Source of the DNA: Alphaproteobacteria bacterium
GTDB taxonomy: Bacteria; Pseudomonadota; Alphaproteobacteria; UBA7887
Reading direction: 5' to 3'
NCBI GenBank assembly: GCA_028289725.1
Contig: JANQOH010000267.1
Span: forward strand, 1 to 7,373
Length of the DNA: 7,373 nucleotides
The notes beneath the pieces were generated by a model. That model ran no database searches. It was not told where the DNA came from and saw only the letters and a program-made list of their open reading frames with translations. The position numbers and the translations under genes are program-made. Of this stretch, positions 1-5,087 are shown in pieces. Each line of letters begins with the position of its first letter. The first letter of the stretch is position 1.

Positions 1-18
1 TTTCGGCGTCTCGGTCAT
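1..18 (-). CDS. Start of an unidentified gene, cut by the window edge
   Basis: Only six codons are visible, reading MTETPK, before the sequence runs out at base 1, so the product cannot be named. The start is supported by a GGGGGA Shine-Dalgarno-like run at 26-31, seven bases upstream of the ATG at 16-18. The gene lies 61 bases downstream of the halohydrin dehalogenase on the same strand, so it may be the next member of that leftward group. The call depends on the start and ribosome site alone. Confidence 0.4.
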
Positions 19-79
19 TCGTGCTTCCCCCTGCTCCCGCCGCCGCCTCCGAGCGGCCGTCGGGTCGTTTGTCTTTATA

Positions 80-736
80 TCACGCCCAGCCGCCCGAGAA
101 CGGGATCACTTGCGCGGTAATCCAGTCGGCCTTGTCGGACGCCAGGAATGCGATGAGCGCGGCCAGTTCCTGGGGCTTGCCGAGGCGGCCAAGCGGGATG
201 TGTTTGGTAATGCGTTTTAACGTCTCGGGGTTCGAGATCAATTCGTCCGGAAAGTAGTCCGGGTTTTCGACATAGTTTGGCCCGATGGCATTCACCTGAA
301 TGTTGCTCGGCGCGAGCTCCTTCGCGAGCGTAAGCGCCAATGAATTGGCGGCGCCGCGCGCGGTGACATACATCGCGTAGTTGGGCAGGCCGTTTAGCGG
401 CGTCGCCGACGTGATGAACAAAATTTTGCCGCGTTTGGCCGCCTTCATATGCGGCACCACGGCCTTGGCCATGGCGAACGGCGCGACCAGCATGGCCTCG
501 AGCCCATTACGAAGATCGTCGAGACTGGCGTCCTCGACCGGCGCACGTATCGCGGGAAACGCGTCATTGTTGATCAGCACGTCGATCCGGCCGTGCTGGT
601 CCATGATCCGCGAGACTTGCTCCGCATCCGAGGTGCAACCGACGACGATTGCGCCCTCTGCCTCCAAGGCGGGGATCGTCGCCGGTCCGGCAAAATGATC
701 TGGATTCGTGAACACAATCACCCGACCGTCGGTCAT
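80..736 (-). CDS. Halohydrin dehalogenase (short-chain dehydrogenase-related)
   Basis: A cytosolic enzyme expected to convert vicinal halohydrins to epoxides with release of halide, and possibly to open epoxides with small anions. The 218-residue protein has the short-chain dehydrogenase fold, but the Gly-rich NAD(P) loop is replaced by T10-x4-F15-x-G17 (TNPDHFAG), the halide-pocket signature of this family. The catalytic triad reads S110-x12-Y123-x3-R127; classical dehydrogenases have Lys where this has Arg. Further family landmarks are ITSATP (108-113), IGPNY (151-155), a Tyr-Phe-Pro segment (161-163) and PLGRLG (181-186). The length is at the short end for the family (HheC has 254 residues), and it lacks a long C-terminal tail. 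The ATG at 734-736 is preferred over an in-frame TTG at 749-751 because GGAAGG (744-749) sits seven bases before it and overlaps the TTG. It lies 73 bases downstream of the NIPSNAP gene. The family call is strong; subtype (A to G) and natural substrate cannot be read from sequence. Confidence 0.88.
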   Translation of the reverse strand: MTDGRVIVFTNPDHFAGPATIPALEAEGAIVVGCTSDAEQVSRIMDQHGRIDVLINNDAFPAIRAPVEDASLDDLRNGLEAMLVAPFAMAKAVVPHMKAAKRGKILFITSATPLNGLPNYAMYVTARGAANSLALTLAKELAPSNIQVNAIGPNYVENPDYFPDELISNPETLKRITKHIPLGRLGKPQELAALIAFLASDKADWITAQVIPFSGGWA

Positions 737-768
737 ATGCTTGCCTTCCAATTCAATTGAGCACTATC

Positions 769-802
769 CAAACGGGAGGCAGGTCGCCCTGCCCCCTGTT
801 TG
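769..802 (-). terminator. Strong intercistronic hairpin, possible terminator or attenuator
   Basis: The arms 769-783 and 788-802 pair over 15 positions around a four-base loop, GCGA when read on the minus strand. All are Watson-Crick except one G-T and one A-C opposition. The stem lies between the NIPSNAP stop and the dehalogenase start. No run of T follows it on either strand, so it is not a textbook intrinsic terminator. It could terminate partially, protect the 3' end of the NIPSNAP message, or act on both strands. Confidence 0.5.
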
Positions 803-809
803 TGTATTC

Positions 810-1133
810 TTACTTTGGCACTTTGAAGAACGGTGCCGGGATCAAGACTTTTGAATCCTGCGTTTCCATGAGCGGCCGCGCTTTCGGGATGAACTCGCCC
901 CATTCGGGTTGTTCGAACAGTTTCTTTCGCCGTTCCAACCGATCATCCAGGCTGTCATAGCCCCACATATGAACGATCTCGTTCAGCGGCCCGTGCTCGG
1001 TGTAGTAGTAGCCGACCATATTGCCGAGCGTTTTCTTCTGCACATCCATGGCCAGCTCTTCGTAATGCTTGAACCATTCTGCGTGGCCGCCCGGCACCAA
1101 CCGGTAGGTGCGCATTTCAACGAATTTCGACAT
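810..1133 (-). CDS. NIPSNAP family protein
   Basis: A 107-residue cytosolic protein matching the NIPSNAP fold, a dimeric alpha/beta barrel related to small antibiotic-monooxygenase-like domains. The opening FVEMRTYRLVPGG (4-16) is the typical first strand and turn. A middle block (about 38-60) holds GYYYTEHGPLNEIVHMWGY, followed by a charged helix SLDDRLERRKKLF (61-73) and W78 with its surrounding aromatics. The biochemical role of bacterial members is mostly unknown; many lie beside degradation or redox genes. The start is firm: a long AAGGAGGAGG ribosome site at 1141-1150 precedes the ATG at 1131-1133. It lies upstream of the halohydrin dehalogenase on the same strand with a hairpin between, and diverges from the AcuI-type reductase, so co-transcription with the dehalogenase is plausible. 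Confidence 0.85.
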   Translation of the reverse strand: MSKFVEMRTYRLVPGGHAEWFKHYEELAMDVQKKTLGNMVGYYYTEHGPLNEIVHMWGYDSLDDRLERRKKLFEQPEWGEFIPKARPLMETQDSKVLIPAPFFKVPK

Positions 1134-1165
1134 TAGGTTCCCTCCTCCTTGATGAACAATTCGGC

Positions 1166-1186
1166 GCCGCGCGCCGAGGGCGCGGC
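1166..1186. repeat. GC-rich inverted repeat in the divergent intergenic region
   Basis: The perfect seven-base arms GCCGCGC (1166-1172) and GCGCGGC (1180-1186) flank a seven-base loop. The repeat lies 33 bases before the NIPSNAP start on the minus strand, so it could form a leader hairpin in that message or serve as a protein-binding palindrome. GC-rich DNA makes such repeats common by chance. Confidence 0.3.
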
Positions 1187-1208
1187 ACCAAACCAGCGGC
1201 CCGCGACC

Positions 1209-1237
1209 TTGTCAACGCGGCCACAAGCACATACAGA
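1209..1237 (+). promoter_or_regulatory. Candidate promoter for the AcuI-type reductase
   Basis: TTGTCA (1209-1214) matches the sigma-70 -35 hexamer at five of six positions. It is followed after 17 bases by TACAGA (1232-1237), a weak -10 hexamer. This would place the start of transcription about 30 bases before the ATG at 1273. On the other strand the overlapping TTGACA (1215 down to 1210) is a perfect -35 box, but the hexamer 17 bases further (TTTGGT, 1192 to 1187) is poor. The two divergent promoters may therefore share their upstream elements. Sequence match only. Confidence 0.35.
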
Positions 1238-1272
1238 GACGCGCCAGCCAACGCCATCAAGCGGAGACCAAA

Positions 1273-2265
1273 ATGGCCGAAACCTATAGAGCCCTCGTCG
1301 TCGACAAACAGGGTGACGACGTGACCACCAGCTTGGTGGAACGCGGCATGGACGCGCTGCCGGAGGGTGACGTCACGATCCGCGTCGCTTATTCCAGCGT
1401 CAATTACAAAGACGGGTTGGCGACCCTCGCCAAGGGCGGCGTGGCGCGCACCTATCCCCTGATTCCGGGCATCGATCTGGCGGGCACGGTCGCGGACTCC
1501 AAAGACCCTCGGTTTAAGGACGGTGACGTGGTGTTGATCACCGGCTTCGACCTCGGCGTCGCGCATGACGGTGGCTTCGCGGAGTTGGCCCGCGTCCCCG
1601 CCGACTGGGTGGTGAAAAAGCCGGACGGACTGAGTCTGCGCGAATGCATGTTGTTCGGCACCGCCGGATTTACCGCGGGACTGGCCGTGCAAGCGCTCGA
1701 AGCCCATGGCGTGACGCCCGAAAAAGGACCGGTTCTCGTGACCGGTGCGACCGGCGGCGTCGGATCGGTCGCGGTCAGCATGCTCGCAAATCTCGGTTTC
1801 GACGTCGCCGCTTCAACCGGCAAGGAGAGCGAGCACGCTTATCTGAAAAGCCTCGGCGCAACAGAAATACTGAGCCGCGATACCGTGTCCGCCGAAACTC
1901 GGCCGCTCGACAAAGGACAATTTGCCGGGGCGATCGATCAGGTCGGCGGCGACACTTTGTCTTGGCTTATGGCGCATATGAAATATCGCGGCGCCATTGC
2001 TTGTACCGGCCTGACCGGCGGCATCGCCTTCAAATCCACCGTGCTGCCCTTGCTGTTGCGCGGCGTTTCGGTGCTCGGCATCGATTCCGTGATGTGTCCG
2101 ATGGCGGAGCGCCCGGTCCTGTGGGACCGCATGGCGGGCGACCTTCGCCCGAAGCACCTGACCGACGAAATTGCGGTGGAAACCGACTTGGATGGCTTAG
2201 GCGGCGTCTTGTCCACCATCCTAAAGGGCGGTGTCAGAGGCCGGACTGTTGTGAAACTGGCCTAG
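1273..2265 (+). CDS. acuI: AcuI/YhdH-type NADPH-dependent acrylyl-CoA reductase
   Basis: A 330-residue cytosolic zinc-free medium-chain reductase of the YhdH/AcuI family, whose characterised members reduce acryloyl-CoA to propanoyl-CoA with NADPH. The N-terminal catalytic domain carries SSVNYKDGLA (41-50) and the substrate-side segment PGIDLAGTV (65-73). GTAGFTA (129-135) leads into the Rossmann domain, whose nucleotide loop is GATGGVG (158-164). STGK (181-184) follows the second strand, where the NADPH 2'-phosphate is usually bound. DQVGG (222-226), TGLTGG (245-250) and LGIDSV (268-273) are further family landmarks. The zinc ligands of alcohol dehydrogenases are absent, and the length is typical. 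GGAG (1263-1266) lies six bases before the ATG. It diverges from the NIPSNAP/dehalogenase pair and converges on the cyclase-like gene. The family is secure; the exact acyl-CoA or enone substrate is inferred. Confidence 0.85.
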   Translation: MAETYRALVVDKQGDDVTTSLVERGMDALPEGDVTIRVAYSSVNYKDGLATLAKGGVARTYPLIPGIDLAGTVADSKDPRFKDGDVVLITGFDLGVAHDGGFAELARVPADWVVKKPDGLSLRECMLFGTAGFTAGLAVQALEAHGVTPEKGPVLVTGATGGVGSVAVSMLANLGFDVAASTGKESEHAYLKSLGATEILSRDTVSAETRPLDKGQFAGAIDQVGGDTLSWLMAHMKYRGAIACTGLTGGIAFKSTVLPLLLRGVSVLGIDSVMCPMAERPVLWDRMAGDLRPKHLTDEIAVETDLDGLGGVLSTILKGGVRGRTVVKLA

Positions 2266-2303
2266 CCGCCCGACGCAGATGCAATCCTTCACGCCATGAT
2301 TGT

Positions 2304-2900
2304 CTAGTTGAACAGCATACCGAGAATGCCGATCACAATGAGGATCGCAGCGACAATGAGTCCGAACTTGCGGCGGCCCGGCGTGGTCCAGGGCATGTAG
2401 CGAAACACTAGCCCGGTCAACGACGGCGTCAGGGCAAATCCTTCGACGGGCCGACCTTGTGGATCCCGGCGACCGCGAATATCGACTTTTTCAACATCGA
2501 CCTGTCCTTCGACCGCTTGCCCGATTTTCGGCGTGACCAAGATTTCGCCCGGCGCGGCAGCATCGCGCAGGCGCACGGCCTCCCCCGGATCGCCGGCCGC
2601 AAGACCGACATGAAGCGCGAGCGCGCCACGGTCGCCCTGCTGCGCGGACAGTTTGCGCAGTTCAACCGACGCCCGCACCGCGCAGCGCGCGGCCGACACC
2701 GCGTCGCCGAACTGGGCGATTACGCCTTCGGTTACGCCGGACGCAACGCCGGGCACCGCCTCGCCGCCCGCACGCGCGACAAACGCCTGCATCGCGACCA
2801 AACATCGTTCGGTCAGACGCGGGTCGGGCGTGGTGAAGGATGCGGCAAACACAATGGTCGGATTTGACGCCGGTCGATCGGCCGGATCGTGATCGCTCAT
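2304..2900 (-). CDS. Tail-anchored, degenerate class III cyclase-like protein
   Basis: A 198-residue protein that resembles an adenylate/guanylate cyclase homology domain with its catalytic features lost. TIVFAASFTT (15-24) takes the place of the first strand, where active enzymes have the metal-binding Asp. GVTEGVIAQF (55-64) corresponds to the GDG-containing loop but has Glu-Gly. AARCAVRASVELRKL (70-84) matches the helix after that loop, and ALHVGLAAGDP (95-105) matches the strand usually reading like RIGIHxGD. RLRDAAAPGEILVTP (110-124) matches the end of the domain, but the segment carrying the transition-state Asn and Arg is shortened. Residues 178-198 form a single C-terminal hydrophobic helix preceded by GRRK, so the domain should face the cytoplasm as a tail-anchored protein. 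It is probably a non-catalytic nucleotide sensor or scaffold. The ribosome site is weak (GCGGGG upstream). It could be an uncharacterised family that only resembles cyclases. Confidence 0.6.
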   Translation of the reverse strand: MSDHDPADRPASNPTIVFAASFTTPDPRLTERCLVAMQAFVARAGGEAVPGVASGVTEGVIAQFGDAVSAARCAVRASVELRKLSAQQGDRGALALHVGLAAGDPGEAVRLRDAAAPGEILVTPKIGQAVEGQVDVEKVDIRGRRDPQGRPVEGFALTPSLTGLVFRYMPWTTPGRRKFGLIVAAILIVIGILGMLFN

Positions 2901-3009
2901 ACTTGAACCCCGCTCGCGAACTATGGCGACATAGCAGATGGTGTGTTCGGGGTCGATCCGAGCGCGATCATCCGTTAAGACTTAGGGTCGGGAGGACGGG
3001 GAGTTGGCC

Positions 3010-3870
3010 ATGCTTTACCGCAATTTCGCGACCACCGACGATCTAGACGCCGAATATAATCTTGCCGCACGGGTACCCGAAAGCGCGGAGATTGCCAGCC
3101 GTTGGGCGCAGGAAAGTGCCCATGCGCGCAAGTCTTTAGACTGCGCGTTGGGCGTGCGTTTCGGACCGACGGTCGAAGAGTATGTCGACATATTTCCGGC
3201 CAAGGGCAATGCGGACGCACCGGTTCATATGTTCATCCACGGCGGCTACTGGCGCCGGTTCGGTGCGCGCGACTTTTCTTTTATTGCGCCGAAATTGGTC
3301 GAAGCCGGCGTGACCGTGGTGATCAGCAACTACGCGCTTTGCCCGAAAGTCTCGGTCGGCGAAATCGTGCGCCAAAGCCGCGCGGCCGTCGCATCTTTGC
3401 ACGATCACATCGCGGACTATGGCGGCGACCCGAACCGCATCACGATTTCGGGCCACAGCGCCGGCGGTCATCTCGCCGCGATGATGATGGCGACGGATTG
3501 GACCGGCGACTATGGCCGCCCCGCCGATCTGGTCAAAGGCGCGTGTCCTATCAGTGGCGTGTTTGATTTGGAGCCAATTCCTTACACCTATTTGCAACCC
3601 TATGTGCAAGTCACTTGGGGTGACGTCAGGCGACTGAGTCCGATTCACTTGATCCCGGACGACGCGCCGCAAATCACCGTTGCCGTCGGCGGCGCGGAGA
3701 CCGACGAATTTGTGCGCCAGAGCCGCACCTTTCACGAGGCTTGGTGCGCGCGGGGCCTCAATGCCGATTTCCTGGAGATCGAAGGCCGCAACCATTTCGA
3801 TATTCTGGATGGCTTCGGCGACCCGGACAGCGCGCTGTTCCACACGGTGATGGGCCTAACGGAGCGTTAG
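3010..3870 (+). CDS. Alpha/beta hydrolase, kynurenine formamidase-like (HGGYW type)
   Basis: A cytosolic serine hydrolase of 286 residues from this start. Numbering from the ATG, HGGYW (77-81) forms the oxyanion-hole motif seen in arylformamidase and hormone-sensitive-lipase-like esterases. The nucleophile elbow is GHSAGG (148-153) with Ser150, GGAETDEF (227-234) supplies the likely acid, and NHFDIL (261-266) supplies His262. Residues 53-65 precede the fold core. It could hydrolyse N-formylkynurenine or another small ester or amide, but no tryptophan-pathway gene is nearby, so the substrate is open. It lacks the HGxP motif of classical epoxide hydrolases and is not an obvious partner for the dehalogenase. 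An in-frame TTG at 3004 is the alternative start: GGAGG (2991-2995) suits it at eight bases, while GGGGAG (2998-3003) suits the ATG at six. Its stop lies four bases from the convergent TetR stop. Confidence 0.8.
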   Translation: MLYRNFATTDDLDAEYNLAARVPESAEIASRWAQESAHARKSLDCALGVRFGPTVEEYVDIFPAKGNADAPVHMFIHGGYWRRFGARDFSFIAPKLVEAGVTVVISNYALCPKVSVGEIVRQSRAAVASLHDHIADYGGDPNRITISGHSAGGHLAAMMMATDWTGDYGRPADLVKGACPISGVFDLEPIPYTYLQPYVQVTWGDVRRLSPIHLIPDDAPQITVAVGGAETDEFVRQSRTFHEAWCARGLNADFLEIEGRNHFDILDGFGDPDSALFHTVMGLTER

Positions 3871-3874
3871 TATA

Positions 3875-4459
3875 CTAATTTCCTGTGCCCTCATTCGCCG
3901 GCAGCGACGCTTCGATGAGGACCGCAGCAGCGTCCCGCGCGCGCACCGCCGCGTCTTTTTCGCCCGCCACATACGCCATGGTGATCGCCCCTTCGATCAG
4001 AAGGGTCAGCGCATTGGCTAACGCGTTGGGTTCCGCCGCGCCCGCCGCGTCCGCGAGCTTGCCAATGTAGGACCGGACCAGACGCTTATGCTCCGCCGCG
4101 CTGGCGTGGATCGGGTCGTCCGCTTCGCCATATTCGGCGGCGGCATTGATAAAGGTGCAACCGGTGAAATCCGTCTGCCCAAACCATTCGCCCAGCACAT
4201 CGAACAAACAAATGAGGCGCGCGCGCGGCGTGTCCGCCCGGCCCTCAACGGTGCGCATGAACCAGTTGCGAAACTCTTCGTCGCGCCGCCGCAAGACCGC
4301 CAGGATCAACTCGTCCTTGGACCGGAAGTGCTTGTACATGGTCATTTTGGCGACGCCGGATTCGCTCAAAATGCGGTCGATTCCGGTGGCGTGAAAGCCA
4401 TCCCGGCAAAACAGGTCGAGCGCTGTCTGGACCAAATGCTCACGCCGATCTCGTGCCAT
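3875..4459 (-). CDS. TetR family transcriptional repressor
   Basis: A 194-residue DNA-binding regulator with an N-terminal TetR helix-turn-helix (about 5-52): REHLVQTALDLF (6-17), TGIDRILSESGVAKMTMYKHF (25-45) and SKDEL (47-51). The remaining two thirds is an all-helical ligand and dimerisation domain containing FTGCTFINAAAEYG (98-111). Such domains sense small ligands or, through Cys, electrophiles and oxidants; Cys101 in the FxGC motif is a candidate sensor, by inference. The ATG at 4457-4459 is preferred over the adjoining GTG because GAGG sits five bases before it. The promoter contains a palindrome repeated upstream of the divergent three-gene redox unit, which points to autorepression and control of those genes. 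The ligand cannot be read from sequence. Confidence 0.9.
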   Translation of the reverse strand: MARDRREHLVQTALDLFCRDGFHATGIDRILSESGVAKMTMYKHFRSKDELILAVLRRRDEEFRNWFMRTVEGRADTPRARLICLFDVLGEWFGQTDFTGCTFINAAAEYGEADDPIHASAAEHKRLVRSYIGKLADAAGAAEPNALANALTLLIEGAITMAYVAGEKDAAVRARDAAAVLIEASLPANEGTGN

Positions 4460-4483
4460 CACCGCCTCACTTGAGTTCGATAA

Positions 4484-4505
4484 ATATACAAACTTGTCTG
4501 TATAT
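4484..4505. promoter_or_regulatory. TetR operator 1, in the repressor's own promoter
   Basis: A 22-base palindrome: left arm ATATACAAAC (4484-4493), two central bases, right arm GTCTGTATAT (4496-4505). The arms are inverted copies with one mismatch. The site overlaps the predicted -10 box of the TetR gene and recurs at 4671-4692 with an identical right arm. Position, symmetry and recurrence make it the probable autoregulatory operator. Confidence 0.75.
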
Positions 4506-4529
4506 AGCGTGAAGCCGACGCGAATTCAA
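4501..4529 (-). promoter_or_regulatory. Promoter of the TetR gene
   Basis: Read on the minus strand, TTGAAT (4529 to 4524) and TATATA (4506 to 4501) are separated by exactly 17 bases. Each matches the sigma-70 hexamer at four of six positions. The -10 box lies in the right arm of operator 1, so a bound repressor would occlude it. The predicted start of transcription is about 35 bases before the ATG. Confidence 0.55.
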
Positions 4530-4574
4530 CCGATGGCGGCGCTGGCGCGTTTTCTTGACTATTTTAGCCAATAT

Positions 4575-4599
4575 CCGCAATTGCGACGAAAAATTGCGG
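4575..4599. repeat. Inverted repeat between the two operators
   Basis: CCGCAATT (4575-4582) and AATTGCGG (4592-4599) are perfect inverted copies with a nine-base spacer. The left copy also belongs to a separate perfect ten-base palindrome, CGCAATTGCG (4576-4585). The rest of the 283-base gap between the two divergent genes (4460-4742) holds the two operators and promoters and no convincing extra gene. The repeat may bind a second regulator, or be chance. Confidence 0.35.
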
Positions 4600-4670
4600 C
4601 GAATCTGACGTAGTTCCTCTTGGCGCGGAAAAACCCTCCATCACTCAACACGCACGAACTCGTGATTTGC

Positions 4671-4692
4671 GTAAACAGACTGGTCTGTATAT
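4671..4692. promoter_or_regulatory. TetR operator 2, upstream of the three-gene redox unit
   Basis: A 22-base imperfect palindrome: left arm GTAAACAGAC (4671-4680), TG centre, right arm GTCTGTATAT (4683-4692). The arms agree at eight of ten positions. The right arm and the following A are identical to operator 1. It covers a possible promoter reading rightwards (TTGCGT at 4667-4672, 17 bases, TATATC at 4690-4695). That promoter is weak in its -35 box but well placed, about 50 bases before the ATG at 4743. Repressor binding here would block transcription of the downstream genes. Confidence 0.7.
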
Positions 4693-4742
4693 ATCGGGAT
4701 CAGGAAACATTTGCCCACGCCCGGAAAGAAAGGACAGACGCC

Positions 4743-5051
4743 ATGAGACACCTCACCAACGGCCTATTCGGTCTGTTTGCGATCGCCGTCGTTTCCCTGA
4801 CCGCCGCGTCGGCCGAAGCCCAAATGAAATGCGAATTGCGCGACAAAGCGCTGAGCCAACTCGAAATGCAACATGACGAGCGCGTGGTTGGGCGCGGTCT
4901 AACGACCGATCAGCGCGGCATGGTCGAGCTCTTGACCAGTGAGGACGGCAGTTGGTCCGTCGTTGTCACCGATACCCGCGGCCGCACGTGCTTGCTGGCC
5001 ACCGGTCAGGATTGGTCCGCGGTTCGGATGCTGGTTGGCGATCCCGTTTAA
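4743..5051 (+). CDS. Small exported protein of unknown function
   Basis: A 102-residue protein I do not recognise. Residues 1-26 look like a Sec signal peptide: a short basic start (MRHLTNG), a hydrophobic core (LFGLFAIAVVSLTA) and an ASAEA cleavage context before Gln27, giving a mature periplasmic protein of about 76 residues. Its two cysteines, Cys30 and Cys83, could form a disulfide. The C-terminal half (67-91) has a Gly/Trp pattern, with EDGSWSVVV, DTRGRTCLL and GQDW. It resembles small periplasmic hypothetical proteins of alphaproteobacteria. The ATG is chosen because AAAGGA (4729-4734) lies eight bases before it and the signal peptide begins there. A longer in-frame reading from 4620 would put operator 2 inside the gene. 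It is the first gene after operator 2, 36 bases before the flavoprotein gene. Confidence 0.7.
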   Translation: MRHLTNGLFGLFAIAVVSLTAASAEAQMKCELRDKALSQLEMQHDERVVGRGLTTDQRGMVELLTSEDGSWSVVVTDTRGRTCLLATGQDWSAVRMLVGDPV

Positions 5052-5087
5052 CGCGGGCCCAGCGCCGCACACCCAGGAGCACGCACC

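Noticed and set aside
69..80. A TTGTCTTTATAT stretch resembling a half operator
   Set aside because: It matches one operator arm with a mismatch but has no matching left arm, and it lies at the end of the dehalogenase gene rather than in a promoter.
1644..2411. A 255-residue plus-strand open frame rich in Arg
   Set aside because: It is the shifted frame of the AcuI-type reductase and runs into the convergent gene; its Arg-rich composition is typical of a GC-rich shadow frame.
2921..2934. CTATG-GCGA-CATAG mini hairpin between the cyclase-like and hydrolase genes
   Set aside because: Five base pairs with a four-base loop is too short to separate from chance, and no clear promoter pair accompanies it.
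3136..3843. A 235-residue minus-strand open frame
   Set aside because: It is antisense to the alpha/beta hydrolase, whose HGGYW and GHSAGG motifs establish the real frame.
4620..4742. N-terminal extension of the small exported protein in the same frame
   Set aside because: It would put operator 2 and the promoter inside the gene, has no ribosome site, and would bury the signal peptide that begins at 4743.
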